In this document: in pieces, positions 8,238 through 18,440 of the stretch
Numbering within the stretch: position 1 is the stretch's first letter
Layout of the letters: each line of letters opens with the position of its first letter
Source of the DNA: CAVOHU01 sp963817885
GTDB lineage: Bacteria > Acidobacteriota > Vicinamibacteria > Vicinamibacterales > JAKQTR01
Direction: 5' to 3'
Assembly (NCBI GenBank): GCA_963817885.1
Contig: CAWFQE010000009.1
Coordinates: 124,001 to 188,000 of the forward strand
DNA: 64,000 nt
The notes under the pieces: generated by a model
Database searches by the model: none
Seen by the model: the letters and a program-made list of their open reading frames with translations, nothing else
Told to the model about the DNA's origin: nothing
Position numbers and translations under genes: made by a program

Positions 8238-8711
8238 ATGCGAAGCCTGGGCCTCTCGATTCTCTCGGCCATTCTCATGGCCTCCTGCGGCACATCGTCC
8301 TCTCCGGCGGCCCCCACGACGGGCGTGCAACTGTCCAGCGTGGCCGGCAGGTGGTCCGGCCCGTCATCGGACACCACCGGACAGGAAACCCTGACATGGA
8401 CCGTTACCCAGCTCGGAACGGCCCTGGCCGGAACGACGAGTATCGGCGACACGAGCCGCGGACTGACCGGCACCGGGCTCATGGACGGGACGGTGAACGG
8501 GCATAGCGTGACGTTCCAGATGCAGGTTCCCAACGGAGGCTTCGCCGGCATGATGGCCCCCTGTTCGATGTCGATGAACGGCCAGGCGACCATGTCCGAG
8601 GATGGCCACACGTTGACGGGCACCTACTCGGGCAACATGAACGGGATGATGGCGCAGATGCAGTCGTGTGGCGGCGCCATGTCGAATGGTCACTTCACGC
8701 TGACCCGCTGA
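8238..8711 (+). CDS. Met-rich lipoprotein of the copper locus
   Basis: A 157-residue lipoprotein whose signal peptide ends in a lipobox (ILMASC, Cys near residue 17). The mature part is a Gly/Thr/Ser-rich beta-type fold (SVAGRWSGPSSDTTGQE) with repeated extracellular-lipoprotein style strands. Methionines cluster in GGFAGMMAPCSMSMNGQATM and NMNGMMAQMQSCGG. Such Met clusters often bind Cu(I). GGAG lies eight bases before the ATG at 8238, and the gene follows the copper receptor by 233 bp on the same strand. The copper role is inferred from composition and context. Confidence 0.65.
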   Translation: MRSLGLSILSAILMASCGTSSSPAAPTTGVQLSSVAGRWSGPSSDTTGQETLTWTVTQLGTALAGTTSIGDTSRGLTGTGLMDGTVNGHSVTFQMQVPNGGFAGMMAPCSMSMNGQATMSEDGHTLTGTYSGNMNGMMAQMQSCGGAMSNGHFTLTR

Positions 8712-8797
8712 TCACGTCCCCGACGGATGCGGACCCGAGGGCAGTCCCGGCCTCGAGGTGCCGGCGTCTGCGCGCGGGCGTTCGTCTCATCCGCCGC

Positions 8798-9376
8798 TCA
8801 GGCGCGGCGTAACTCTGCAGGCGGCTCGTACGGAATGCCTCGGCGTTCCGCCATCTCGTGGCCGATGGCCGTGAGGTCGGATGGCGAGAGCACGCGATGG
8901 GCGGTGGGATAGACGGCGTTCTCTTCGGCCGCGATGTGTGTTTCGTACAGCCGCTCGAGCGTTTCCAGGACCGTCACCAGTTCCGACGCCTCCTCATCCG
9001 GCAATGCGCCGTGGTCGATCCAGCGGCGCGCGAGGCGATCAGCGGTGGCATGGGCCTCGTCTGCCACGCGGTGATCGGCTTCCAGTCGATCGACGACAGA
9101 CATCACTTCCCTGGCGCGGGAATCAAGCGAGGTCCGGAGCCTCGGGAAGAGGCTGATCTCCTCGTCGGCCGTGTGGCGCGGAGCGGCTGCAGTGAAGTAG
9201 CGGACCGACTGTTCCAGGAGACGACGGCTCGGATCGCTCAACGGCTGTCCTCGTTCGCTGCGGGCGACGGTCAACATGGCGCCCAGGAACTTCTCAACCC
9301 GGCGGTGGCAGTCGCTCATCAAGCCAAGCGGTTCGTCGAAACCGTGATCCGGCTGGCGTCCAATCGAAATCAACAC
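8798..9376 (-). CDS. Hemerythrin-like HHE cation-binding protein
   Basis: A 192-residue all-helical protein. Histidine and glutamate ligands fit the HHE/hemerythrin pattern: MSDCHRRVEKFLGAM, then PRHTADEEISLFPRL, LEADHRVADEAHATAD and ETHIAAEENAVYPTAHRVL. Such proteins bind a di-iron centre and respond to O2, NO or iron. The GTG at 9376 is preferred over an upstream start because GGAGG lies six bases before it. It runs convergent to the copper locus and is probably a separate unit. Confidence 0.85.
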   Translation of the reverse strand: MLISIGRQPDHGFDEPLGLMSDCHRRVEKFLGAMLTVARSERGQPLSDPSRRLLEQSVRYFTAAAPRHTADEEISLFPRLRTSLDSRAREVMSVVDRLEADHRVADEAHATADRLARRWIDHGALPDEEASELVTVLETLERLYETHIAAEENAVYPTAHRVLSPSDLTAIGHEMAERRGIPYEPPAELRRA

Positions 9377-9615
9377 GTTGTTCCTCCCCTGCACCGGGTG
9401 TGCGTCCGCCACGCCCTGAGGTGCCCTGCCCCCTAGATTACTCCTACACGTGCGGTCTGGGTTTATGACGACCGTCAAATCCGGGTTTCAGCCCGCATCT
9501 GTCGCATTGAGGTGCGGCCCGTCGCGAACCGGCGAGTAACGGACTCCGCGACCCTTCAGTGTAAGATTCACGAGATCCGAGTTCCGACAATCCCGCTATG
9601 TCGAAGGGAATTCCC

Positions 9616-12600
9616 ATGCGTTTGTCTCGACATCGCCTCCTGTTCGCGAGCTTCGGGCTCGCGCTTGTTTTCGTCACCTACGCGACGCTCTCCTCTCAGC
9701 AGGGCGTCGACCCGGCTTCGGCGATGAACTGGCGCCAGATCGGCCCCACCCGCGCAGGCCGCGCCCGCCCGCTTGCCGGCGTGCCGAGCCAGCCGAACGT
9801 GTTCTACGTCGGCTTCGACAACGGCGGCGTCTGGCGCTCCACCGACTACGGCTCGAACTGGACGCCGATCTTCGATCGCGAGTCGACGGGATCGATCGGC
9901 GCCATCGCGGTGGCGCCCTCCGATCCGAAGATCATCTACGTCGGCACCGGGGCGGCGATCATTCGCCCCGACCTGTCGATGGGCGACGGCATCTACAGGT
10001 CCGCCGACGCGGGTCAGACCTGGACGCACCTGGGACTTTCCGACAGCCGGATGATCGCCTGGATCGACGTCGACTCGCACGATCCCAACCGGCTGTTCGT
10101 CGCAGTCCTCGGACATCCCTACGGTCCGAACGCCGAGCGCGGAGTGTTTCGATCGACTGATGGCGGGAAGACGTTCCAGAAGGTTCTGTACAAAGACGAG
10201 TACACGAGCGCGAACGACGTGCGCATCGATCCTGCCGATCCGAACACGGTCTACGCCGCGCTCTGGGTTCAGCAGCAGAGCTACATCGAAGGCGGAGCGT
10301 TCGGCGGGGCCGGCGGCGGCATCTACAAGTCGACCGACGGCGGAACGACATGGAAGCAGCTGACTGAAGGATTGCCCGGCATCATCGAGGCGAACCTCGG
10401 AGTGGCCCCCGGCAAGTCAAGCGTGCTCTATGCCATGGTGGCCGGCACCGCGCCTGCCGGATCCGGCCGCGGCGGCGCGCCATCGCCAGGAGCTTCGGCG
10501 GGACAGGGCCGCGGAGGCGGTGGCGGCGGCAGCATCGGCCTCTACAAGTCGATCGACGGCGGGGATCACTGGTTCCTCGCGGCTCGCGGGCCCGACCGGG
10601 CCGGCACGCGCTCGCCCGATCCCCGGCCGCTCGGGCGCATTGGCGGCGGCGACTTGCCGCCTGTCGTCGTCGATCCGAAAGACGACAACGTCGTCTACAG
10701 CTGCTCGGTGGTGTTGTGGCGATCGGAAGATGGCGGCGTCACGTGGAGCGCGATTCGCGGGGCCCCCGGCGGCGACGACTACCAGGGCCTCTGGATCAAC
10801 CCGAACAACACCGACATCATCCTCGCCGTCGCCGACCAGGGAGCCGTCATCTCTGGCAATCGAGGCGCGAGCTGGAGCAACTGGTACACGCAGCCAACGG
10901 CAGCGATGTATCACGTGACGACCGACAACGCCTTCCCGTATCGCGTGTGCAGCGGCCAGCAGGATTCCGGATCGGCGTGCGTCGACAGCCGCGGAAACGA
11001 CGGTGAAATCACGTTCCGCGACTGGCGCCCGGTCGGCATCCAGGAATACGGTGAGGCCGCGCCGGACCCGAAGAACCCGAATCTCGTGTACGGCAGCTCC
11101 CGCAACACCGTCTCGCTCTTCGATCGGCGAACCGGTCAGATCAAGAACGTCGGCCCGAACCTCGCGGCCCCTGACGCCAAGGGCACGATGTTCAATCGGA
11201 ACGTGCGCACGATGCCGATCGAGTGGTCGCCCGTGAACCCGAACGTGCTCTTCTATGCGCAGAACGCGGTGTTCACATCCTCGGACGGCGGCTCGATCTG
11301 GACGCGCATCAGCGGGGACCTCACGCGCCAGACATGGGCCGTGCCCGCCAACACGGGGAAGTACGCGAGCCTCGTCACGCCCGCTCCGACGGGCTCGATT
11401 ACCGCGCTGTCGCCTTCGCCCCTGGATGTGAATGTGCTGTGGGCAGGCACAGACGACGGGAACATCCAGGTGATGACCGGGGTCACGCGCACGTGGACCA
11501 ACGTCACGCCGCCGGCGATCAAGCCCTGGACGCGCATCTTCAACATCGAAGCCGGGCATTTCAGCGTCCTGGACGCCTATGCCGCGGCAAACACGATGCG
11601 TCTCGACGATCAGAATCCGCACTTCTGGCGCACGCACGACGGCGGCAAGACGTGGACGGAGATCAACACGGGCCTCGCCCCTGGCGCGGTCGCCAACTCG
11701 ATTCGCGAGGATCCGCGGCAGAAGGGGCTGCTCTACGCCGCGACCGAGACGCAGGTGTGGGTGTCGTTCGACGACGGCGACCACTGGCAGTCGTTGCGTC
11801 TCGACATGCCGGCCGTGTCGGTGCGCGATATCGCCGTCAAGGATGACGACAAGTGCATGTGCGCCGACCTGATCGCCGGCACGCACGGCCGAGGGTTCTG
11901 GATCCTCGACGATGTGACGCCGCTCAGGCAGGTGGCGGCGCTGCGTGCGGCCGAGTCGGCGCGCGCGGCGTACCTCGTGAAGCCGGTGACGGCGGTGCGC
12001 GTGCGCTTCGGCATGAATCCGCCGACGCCGTGGCCGCCCGAGGTGCCGGCCGGTGAGAACCCGCCGCCGGGCGCCATTCTCGACTACTACCTCGCGACGG
12101 ATGCCGCGGGCCCGGTGACGATTGAGATCCTCGACAACGCGGGACGCGTCGTGCGCACCTACTCGAGCACCGACCCGGTGGCGGCGGTTCACCCGGCGAT
12201 CGACCCGGTGGCCTACAACAAGGTCTGCCAGGAGACGCCGAGCGCACCGGACTGCGGGCTGCCTTTGTACTGGCCGGCACCGCCAATGGTGGTATCGGCG
12301 CGCGCGGGGATGCACCGCGTGTGGTGGGACATGCACTACGACCCGATCGGCGACGGCGCGGGTGGCAGGGGTGGTGGCGGCGGCGGCGCGGGCGCCGTGC
12401 CGCACCGGACGTACCCGTCGGTCAACTCACCGTGGGCACCGCCCGGGTCCTACACGGTGCGCCTCACGGTTGACGGCAAGAGCTACACGCAGCCGATCAC
12501 GCTTCGTCTCGATCCTCGCGTCACGACATCGCCGGCGGGCCTGGCCTCGCTGGCCTCGCTCACGCGGGAGATGTACGAAGGCGCCCGGGCGGCGCGCGAA

Positions 12601-13108
12601 ACATACGCACAGGCGCGGGCACTCCTGACCGCGCTCGACGCTCTGCCAGGAGACGACATTGCCGCGTTCAAGAAGGCGGTTGAGGCGGTCGCACCTGCGG
12701 CCGGCGCGGGCTCATCCGGTGGGCGGGGTGCGGGCGGCCCGCCTGCACAAGGGGCTACGGCGGGGCAAGCGGGACGAGGTGGCCGGGGGAGGAGCGCCTG
12801 CGGCTTCGGCGGAGCAAGCCGGGCGCGGTCCGGGCGGCGCGCCTGCGCCAGGGGTTGCGGCGGGGCAAGCCGGTGCGGCGGCGCCGACGCTTCCGAGCGT
12901 GAGCGCGGAGATGTTCGCCGCGGCGATGGCGATGCAGGCTGCGGAGATCGCACCGACCGCACGCGAGGTGGCGGCCTGCGAGACTGCGCGAACGCATTCC
13001 GCGACGGTGATGGCGCAGTGGACCAAGCTCGCCACGATCGATCTCGCCGCGCTCAACGCGAAACGGAAGGTGGCGGGTCAGCCGGCGATCGCGGTGCCGA
13101 AGCGCTGA
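9616..13108 (+). CDS. Secreted sortilin/VPS10-like beta-propeller (BNR repeat) protein; frameshift near 12785
   Basis: The ATG at 9616 follows AAGGGA by six bases and starts a signal peptide (RHRLLFASFGLALVFVTYATL). About 750 residues of repeated BNR/Asp-box strands follow (GVWRSTDYGSNW, GIYRSADAGQTW, GVFRSTDGGKTF, GIYKSTDGGTTW), as in VPS10/sortilin-type and glycosidase-like propellers. After them come an Ig-like part and a Gly/Ala-rich linker. At the G run 12785-12789 the natural frame is lost. Dropping one G restores GGAPAASAEQAGRG and an ordinary helical C-terminus ending at 13108 (AKRKVAGQPAIAVPKR). Uncorrected, the frame runs to 13224 with Arg-rich nonsense. No catalytic residues were identified; a protein- or glycan-binding role is likely. 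Confidence 0.8.
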
Positions 13109-13370
13109 AATACTCCGCGGCCGAAGCCGGCCGGCAGAAGTCTGGATCGCCGCGCCCGAACTCCCGGATCACGGGTCCTCGTGCGCGCTGGAAACGTGCT
13201 ACGCTCCCGGCGCGCACACGCTGAATTCGCAACCCGGCCGACGTTGGGATACCTCACTGCCGACGATCCGCATTGCATCCGCCCGACTTGCGGCGCACGC
13301 TCGTCGTGTCGCGTGACGGGTGGGTGATTCCGGAGGCATCCGCGAAGGCAAAACTGACCGGAGCAGTGGC

Positions 13371-14264
13371 ATGAACAATCGCGTTTCGGTCGTGTGTATG
13401 GCCGCCTTCCTCGCGCTGACCATGTCGGCGGCCGGTCAGATTCCTGTGATCGTTGCGGGGAACCCGCCGCTGACGCAGGAGACAATCGGCCGGTTCACGG
13501 AGTTCTTCGAATGGGCGTTCGACGTGCGGCTCACCAGCGATCAACAGGAGGTCGTGCGCAAGTACATGGTCGACAGCTGGACCCAGAAGAAGACGACCGA
13601 CATCAACGACGTCGTCCAGGTCGTCCAGCAGCAGATTGAACTCGCAAAGCTCACCGCCGACCAGCGAACCTACGTGCGCGTGAAGATCGAGCCCGAGCTG
13701 CTGACCCAGATGCGGGACCAGCCAAACGACTTCATGGCTCAGTGGGCGCTTTCAGTCTACGAAGCGTCGCACAGGCCTATTGCCAATGGTACGCCGCCGC
13801 TCACCCGGCAAGGCACCGATGCCTTCCTGGACGCCCTGCTCTTCATGGCAGGCGAGGTGAGCGGCCAGCAGCTCGTGTCCAACCGGAAGCTGAAGGACGA
13901 CTGGGCGGCGGCGCTCGTGGCCGGCTATCCCACAATGACCGCCGACCTCAAGCAGCAGATCGCAGGGATGCCGTTGTGGGCATCGATGATGCGGATGGCC
14001 TGGCCCGAGCTGTCGGCCGAGGTGAAAGCCAAGTACCGCACGATCTGGGCTGGCCAGTTGAGGGAGATGCTGGCGGCTGCGGGAGAGACACCTTCGGTCG
14101 GGACGACAACGGCCGGCGCCAAGAGGTCAGTCGCAGAAATGATGGCCGAGCAGAACCGCCGCCATCAGGTCACCATGAGCACGAACGCCTGGATGATGGA
14201 GATCTACCGGATCAAGTTCAACACCCAGGCGAATTTCGGCGGCAGCAGCTACCGCTACTGGTAG
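13371..14264 (+). CDS. Secreted helical protein of unknown function
   Basis: A 297-residue protein with a signal peptide (NNRVSVVCMAAFLALTMSAAGQ). GGAGC lies six bases before the ATG at 13371. The mature part is largely helical, rich in Gln, Met and Lys (VVQVVQQQIELAKLTADQRT; EMMAEQNRRHQVTMST), and ends with a Gly-Ser-Tyr-Arg-Tyr-Trp tail. I recognise no family. It follows the propeller gene by about 260 bp on the same strand and may be secreted with it. That intervening stretch shows no other feature. Confidence 0.65.
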   Translation: MNNRVSVVCMAAFLALTMSAAGQIPVIVAGNPPLTQETIGRFTEFFEWAFDVRLTSDQQEVVRKYMVDSWTQKKTTDINDVVQVVQQQIELAKLTADQRTYVRVKIEPELLTQMRDQPNDFMAQWALSVYEASHRPIANGTPPLTRQGTDAFLDALLFMAGEVSGQQLVSNRKLKDDWAAALVAGYPTMTADLKQQIAGMPLWASMMRMAWPELSAEVKAKYRTIWAGQLREMLAAAGETPSVGTTTAGAKRSVAEMMAEQNRRHQVTMSTNAWMMEIYRIKFNTQANFGGSSYRYW

Positions 14265-14385
14265 CACGAATAGGGCACGACGGCCGTATGCCCTCGTGTG
14301 CCACATCGCCACACCGGGGGGCGTCCACGAGGTCGTTGAGACGGCCCGGTCGATGGTTGTCATCCCCGGAGCGGCGGAAGACCTA

Positions 14386-15196
14386 CTACCGCCCGGCCAG
14401 GAAGGCACGCCACTCGACTTCGGCGGCGCGCAGGCTCTTGCCATAAATACCCTCGAATTTCGCCCGGAGCACGTCGAGGGAATCGGTGTACGGGATGGTA
14501 CGGAAGACCTCCTTCATCCGCTCGAGGCCGTAGGTGTCCACCAGGTACCGAACGAACGAGCCGGCCTCCGGATAGCTGATCCCGGATGACACCTGGCCCC
14601 AGCTGGCCAACAGTGTGTCCAGCGGCACGAGCGCGCCGCTTGCGTACAGGCGTGCCGCCGCGGTGGCCAGCGGCTCACTACCCGGCGCCGAGTTCGACCG
14701 CGGCACGAAGTCGTTGTCGTAGGGATCGACGATATGCGCGGTCGCCATCCCTTCGTTGAAGAACGTCCGCGGGACTCCGAGTTGCCGGGTGTAGATGTGA
14801 AAGCACTCGTGCGGATGCCACGTTTCAGACGTGTAGATGCGGCTCAGGGAGGCATTGGACATGCCAATGGCGCCGACCGGCAGGCACTCGGATGCCGGCG
14901 AGGTATCGGCACAGTACCATGTCTTCGACCTGGCGGAACTTGTAGTATTCGATCCTGGCGAACGTCCACACGCCCAGGTAGGCGGTTGCCCAGCGGTGGT
15001 ACGCCTCGGACCGTTCCACGTCGATCCGATCACCGGGCGAGTAGTAGAACCGGAAGTGCTCCGTCTCCAGTCGCTCGGTGAGGAGCAGCAGTGGCCGCCG
15101 CGCGTCGGGCGGGGACGGCGAGACCGGTGTCAGGTTGCAGGCCACGCCGATGATCGCCAGGACAAAGATCGAGACTGCGATGGATGCCCGGTTCAA
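14386..15196 (-). CDS. Lipoprotein gluzincin-type metallopeptidase (HExxH); frameshift near 14925
   Basis: A TTG start (15196) follows GGAGG by six bases. The N-terminus is a lipoprotein signal (IAVSIFVLAIIGVAC). The HFRFYYSPGDRIDVERSEAY segment and a later HECFH motif, followed about 19 residues on by FNEGMA, match the HExxH...NEG-A pattern of gluzincin peptidases. The N- and C-terminal halves lie in different frames. Removing one base near 14925 (…VEDM | YCADTSPASEC…) joins them, and the total of 811 nt is one more than a multiple of three. This is a sequencing error or a real lesion. It lies 13 bp after the beta-barrel gene in the same operon. Confidence 0.65.
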
Positions 15197-15209
15197 CGTG
15201 TTCCTCCGG

Positions 15210-16562
15210 TCAGAACCCGTAGCTGAGCGAGGTGCGGATCGAGTCGCGGACGAAGGTCCCTTCCACCTTCTGCCTGACCCACGCGACGTCAACGCCCACG
15301 CCCCGCACCATCACCCCGGCGCCGGCCGTGAAACCGCGTGAAGCCTGCACTTCGAAATGTTCGTCGAATGCGAGAAGGTCCGCCCAGTACGTCCCGGCCC
15401 GCAACGGGATCTCGATCGATTTCACGTGAAGCACGTACTCGACCCCGAGGTGGGCGCGGTGTGTGTCGTGCTGTGCCCACACGTCAGGGGGCGTCATCGT
15501 CGGATACAAATACGTACCGGGGAGCGGGGCGCCGCCGGATGCGATGCCGCGGGCGTAGTTCTCGAGACGGGCGTGAGACCAGCCGGTCCGGATGTAGTCG
15601 AAGGCCAGCGTCAGCGTCTCGTAGGGCTGGACACCCAGGCCGAGCCCAATCGACGAGGGCAGCCGCAGGGTGCCCTGACCGTCGAGGGTGCTCGACAGAT
15701 TCTCAATCTGCCGTAAGTCAGTATTCGTGAAGGTGGAGCGGTTCGAGTAGTCGACGCGCGCGTTGATGCCGCTCTTGTAGACGAGCCCCGCGAAGAACTG
15801 TCCCTTCACGGCGATCTGCGTTCCCACCTCGACGCTCACGCCCGACGGGTGGAACCGCAGGTCGTCGCGCAGTTCCTCCGTCCACGAGTAGTTCGTCCCG
15901 TCGTACCGGTAGTCGTAGCGCTCACGAACCGGAATGGTGAACGCGCCCAACCAGCGGTGGAGCGTCAGGCCGACGGTCCACCCGCGGACGATGTCAGTGG
16001 CGGCCGAGAGAGACAGCGCATCCAGGCCTCCTGAGCCCTCCGCCTCGTAGCCGTAGTGGTAGCCATACGACGTCGGGGTCCCGCGGAAGTCAAATGCGTA
16101 GGTCGATGACAGGGAGAACGGAACTCGTCGTTCATAGCTCACGGCGGCGACCAGCGTCCGTCTTCCGACCGGGAAGGGATACGCGAATGCGAGCCGGCCG
16201 AGCGCGAGCCCCGAGGATCCGGAACTCAGGCCAGTGATCTTCCCCGCCGTGACCGGCCTCCCGGCGAGGTCCGTTCCTGCGACCTCACTCGTCCGGGGCT
16301 GAAGGCGGAGGTTCTCGTGCACGAACGAGAAAGTGGGCACAGGGCGCGCGACCAGGGCCAGTGCGGCCGGGTTCTCACCTGCCGCCTCCGGATCGGCCCC
16401 GAGCGCGATCTGTGCGCCTCCCATGCCCCAGGCGCGTGCGCCCTTGCCGAGTGCGATCTCGCCAAAGTAGACATGCCCGAATGGCGGGGTGACCTGATCG
16501 CCGTGAACTGCGCCAACGGCGAGGAGGACCATCACGAAGGCGAGTCGAACCCTCCAGGCCAT
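15210..16562 (-). CDS. Outer-membrane beta-barrel protein (FadL/PorV-like)
   Basis: A 450-residue protein. The start at 16562 gives a clean signal peptide (AWRVRLAFVMVLLAVGAVHG), and a G-run ribosome-binding site lies just upstream. The mature N-terminus has the GKGARAWGMGGAQIALGADP and ENPAALALV motifs typical of FadL/PorV-type barrels. Alternating amphipathic strands follow, ending in an aromatic C-terminus (SYGF). These proteins import hydrophobic compounds or act in secretion. The gene is 13 bp upstream of the lipoprotein peptidase, suggesting one surface system. Confidence 0.8.
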   Translation of the reverse strand: MAWRVRLAFVMVLLAVGAVHGDQVTPPFGHVYFGEIALGKGARAWGMGGAQIALGADPEAAGENPAALALVARPVPTFSFVHENLRLQPRTSEVAGTDLAGRPVTAGKITGLSSGSSGLALGRLAFAYPFPVGRRTLVAAVSYERRVPFSLSSTYAFDFRGTPTSYGYHYGYEAEGSGGLDALSLSAATDIVRGWTVGLTLHRWLGAFTIPVRERYDYRYDGTNYSWTEELRDDLRFHPSGVSVEVGTQIAVKGQFFAGLVYKSGINARVDYSNRSTFTNTDLRQIENLSSTLDGQGTLRLPSSIGLGLGVQPYETLTLAFDYIRTGWSHARLENYARGIASGGAPLPGTYLYPTMTPPDVWAQHDTHRAHLGVEYVLHVKSIEIPLRAGTYWADLLAFDEHFEVQASRGFTAGAGVMVRGVGVDVAWVRQKVEGTFVRDSIRTSLSYGF

Positions 16563-16711
16563 GGAACCCCCATGGGGCAAACGAGCAAAGGGCTGATACT
16601 GGCGGCAACGACAGCATCCCGGGCGGTTACGCCACGACAACCCGCGCGCAGCTTACCCCTGCAGGCACTGAGACGCAAACGGCTGCGGCTGCCAGGGAGA
16701 AGAGTCGCGTT

Positions 16712-17365
16712 CTACGGCTCGCGGACCTCAACTCTCACACGAAGGCGCGCTGCCGGCCTGCGGGAGCGCATCCACCCGAGGATCCGGCGCGAGGCCCGCT
16801 GCGTGCCGATGAGGATCGCCAGGCCGGCGGCGATCGAGACCGGAATGATCCAGTAGCCGAACGGGTGCGCCTCGATCCCTGGCGGCAGGCCGAACTCGGC
16901 GCCGGCGCCGTAGAACTTGCCATTCAGCGTGAAGATGCCGACGTTGTTCGGAAAGACCACTTTGATGCCGGGGATCAGCAGGAACGAGATTCCCAGCGTC
17001 CACCCGACGAAGACGAGCATTCCCCAGACAAAGCCGTACACCGAGGTCGTCGCCATGTGCCAGAGCGCGCGAAGCATCGGCACGAAACGCCCGGTCGTCA
17101 CCGCCTCGTCCAGTGTCATTTCGCTCGAGTAGGCCTGCGCGACACGCAGCGGAGGCCCGAGTTCCGCGAGCACGCGCTCGACAACGTCACGCTCGCCGCC
17201 GGGCCCGTCAGCGGATTCCACCTGCTCGACGCGGTCGTGGATGTGCGATTCCACTTCGCGCACCGCGTCGTCGGCCACCTCGCGGGGAAGGAACGTTCTG
17301 AGCGATCGTCCCAGCACGAACAGGTAGCCGCGGATGCGGGATTCGCCGGTTTCGGTCAGCTTCAT
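16712..17365 (-). CDS. HAAS-domain membrane protein (DUF1700-like) paired with PadR
   Basis: A 217-residue protein. The N-terminal soluble HAAS-type region (ESRIRGYLFVLGRSLRTFLP, then VERVLAELGPPLRVAQAY) precedes two or three membrane segments (SVYGFVWGMLVFVGWTLGIS and FGYWIIPVSIAAGLAILIG). The ATG at 17365 has GGAGA upstream. HAAS/DUF1700 proteins are usually encoded beside PadR repressors, as here: the PadR gene ends 51 bp upstream on the same strand. Such pairs are thought to sense envelope or membrane stress; the signal is unknown. Confidence 0.8.
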   Translation of the reverse strand: MKLTETGESRIRGYLFVLGRSLRTFLPREVADDAVREVESHIHDRVEQVESADGPGGERDVVERVLAELGPPLRVAQAYSSEMTLDEAVTTGRFVPMLRALWHMATTSVYGFVWGMLVFVGWTLGISFLLIPGIKVVFPNNVGIFTLNGKFYGAGAEFGLPPGIEAHPFGYWIIPVSIAAGLAILIGTQRASRRILGWMRSRRPAARLRVRVEVREP

Positions 17366-17416
17366 CGTCATTCTCCGCGTCTGCTGAATGATCCGCAACG
17401 CTACTGCGCGCCGATC

Positions 17417-17797
17417 CTATGCAAGACCGTCATTCTTGCGGGCGGCGGCGATGAGCCGCGTCAGCTTGCCCGCAAAGGCTTCCCACAGCCCGGTCATCTC
17501 TGACAACCGCGCGCGCCCGCGACCGGTCAGCTGGTAGTACTTGCGCGGATGCGTCCCTTCCTCGCGCCAATCCGCGGCGAGCATCCCGTCACGGTGAAGG
17601 CGCGCGAGGATGGGGTAGATGGTGCCTTCGGTGACAACGAGATCAGTCGATTCTTCGAGGTGGCGGATGATTTCCAGGCCGTAGCGCGGTCCGTGGGAGA
17701 GGGTCAGCAGGATGGCGAGTTCGAGGCCCCCTCGGCGTAACTGTTCGCGCCACACTTCGAACTCCGCGTTTTCGTCGCTTCGTCCGTTCGACCTCAT
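17417..17797 (-). CDS. PadR family transcriptional regulator
   Basis: A 126-residue winged-helix protein. GGLELAILLTLSHGPRYGLE and the TEGTIYPILARLHRDGMLAADW block are the classic PadR DNA-binding signature. KYYQLTGRGRARL forms the wing, and a short helical C-terminus follows. It heads a two-gene unit with the HAAS membrane protein. The 454-bp region upstream holds two perfect dyads (17989-18007 and 18011-18029) that could be its operators, although about 190 bp from the start is far for PadR. Confidence 0.92.
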   Translation of the reverse strand: MRSNGRSDENAEFEVWREQLRRGGLELAILLTLSHGPRYGLEIIRHLEESTDLVVTEGTIYPILARLHRDGMLAADWREEGTHPRKYYQLTGRGRARLSEMTGLWEAFAGKLTRLIAAARKNDGLA

Positions 17798-17988
17798 GAC
17801 CGGCCTCTTAGTGCTTCGACTCGCAATGTCGGTGACGTACCCTCAGGTGAGGATTTGGGTCAACACGCTCGCTCAGCACCAAGTCCTGAAGGAACAAGTT
17901 CGTCGCCGAACATATGAATCGAAGGACCTGGTGTGTCCTGCGGCGGATATTCGACTTCGGAGTCCTGCTGATATCGGTTCCGCGCCAA

Positions 17989-18029
17989 ATATGGTGGAAC
18001 ACCATATCTTGCGTCACAAGGTATGACGC
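17989..18029. promoter_or_regulatory. Two adjacent perfect dyads in an AT-rich patch
   Basis: ATATGGTG-GAA-CACCATAT (17989-18007) is followed four bases later by GCGTCA-n7-TGACGC (18011-18029). Both are perfect. They lie in a low-GC patch within the 454-bp gap between padR and tRNA-Arg. No gene is supported there, so these look like operator sites or remnants of a foreign element. Confidence 0.45.
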
Positions 18030-18194
18030 GGAAACCCTTGGAAAAGTTCAACCTGGGCCGAGGGCAGATGCCCCAGGAGGTACAAGCCCGAGGCGATTCG
18101 CGGGCTACGGCGAGCACGCAGGCTGAGCAACCGAGGGCTGTGCCTGTGGCGATAGGCGTGTGATTCAGACCGAGGGATGGAGGTGGCCCACCCT

Positions 18195-18224
18195 GCCCTT
18201 CGACTCGTTACACTCGCTCAGGGC
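18195..18224. repeat. Short copy of the CCTTCGAC...GCTCAGGGC palindromic repeat
   Basis: GCCCTTCGACTC...CTCGCTCAGGGC matches the ends of one arm of the 70-bp palindrome nested at 18499 and 45902. It lies between padR and tRNA-Arg. Confidence 0.5.
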
Positions 18225-18251
18225 TTGGGCGATGACGGAAAGGACGGAGGA

Positions 18252-18328
<77 letters not shown>

Positions 18329-18440
18329 ACGAGCGGAGCAGATCGGCGAGGCTTTCTCGCGCTCGCCGGAAAAGTGATTATACCTGCGGACAATCTGATT
18401 GGGCAATCTAAACGACTCGGCCTCGAGAGATGTCGAATCG

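Noticed and set aside
10417..12405. 662-codon frame antisense to the propeller gene
   Set aside because: His/Arg-rich composition and no start signals; typical of GC-rich antisense frames.
12785..12789. Programmed frameshift in the propeller gene
   Set aside because: No slippery heptamer or downstream structure is evident, and similar one-base surpluses occur at four other points, which favours sequencing error.
17860..18117. Small open frames between padR and tRNA-Arg
   Set aside because: No ribosome-binding sites, no recognisable domains, and they cross the dyads and AT-rich patch.
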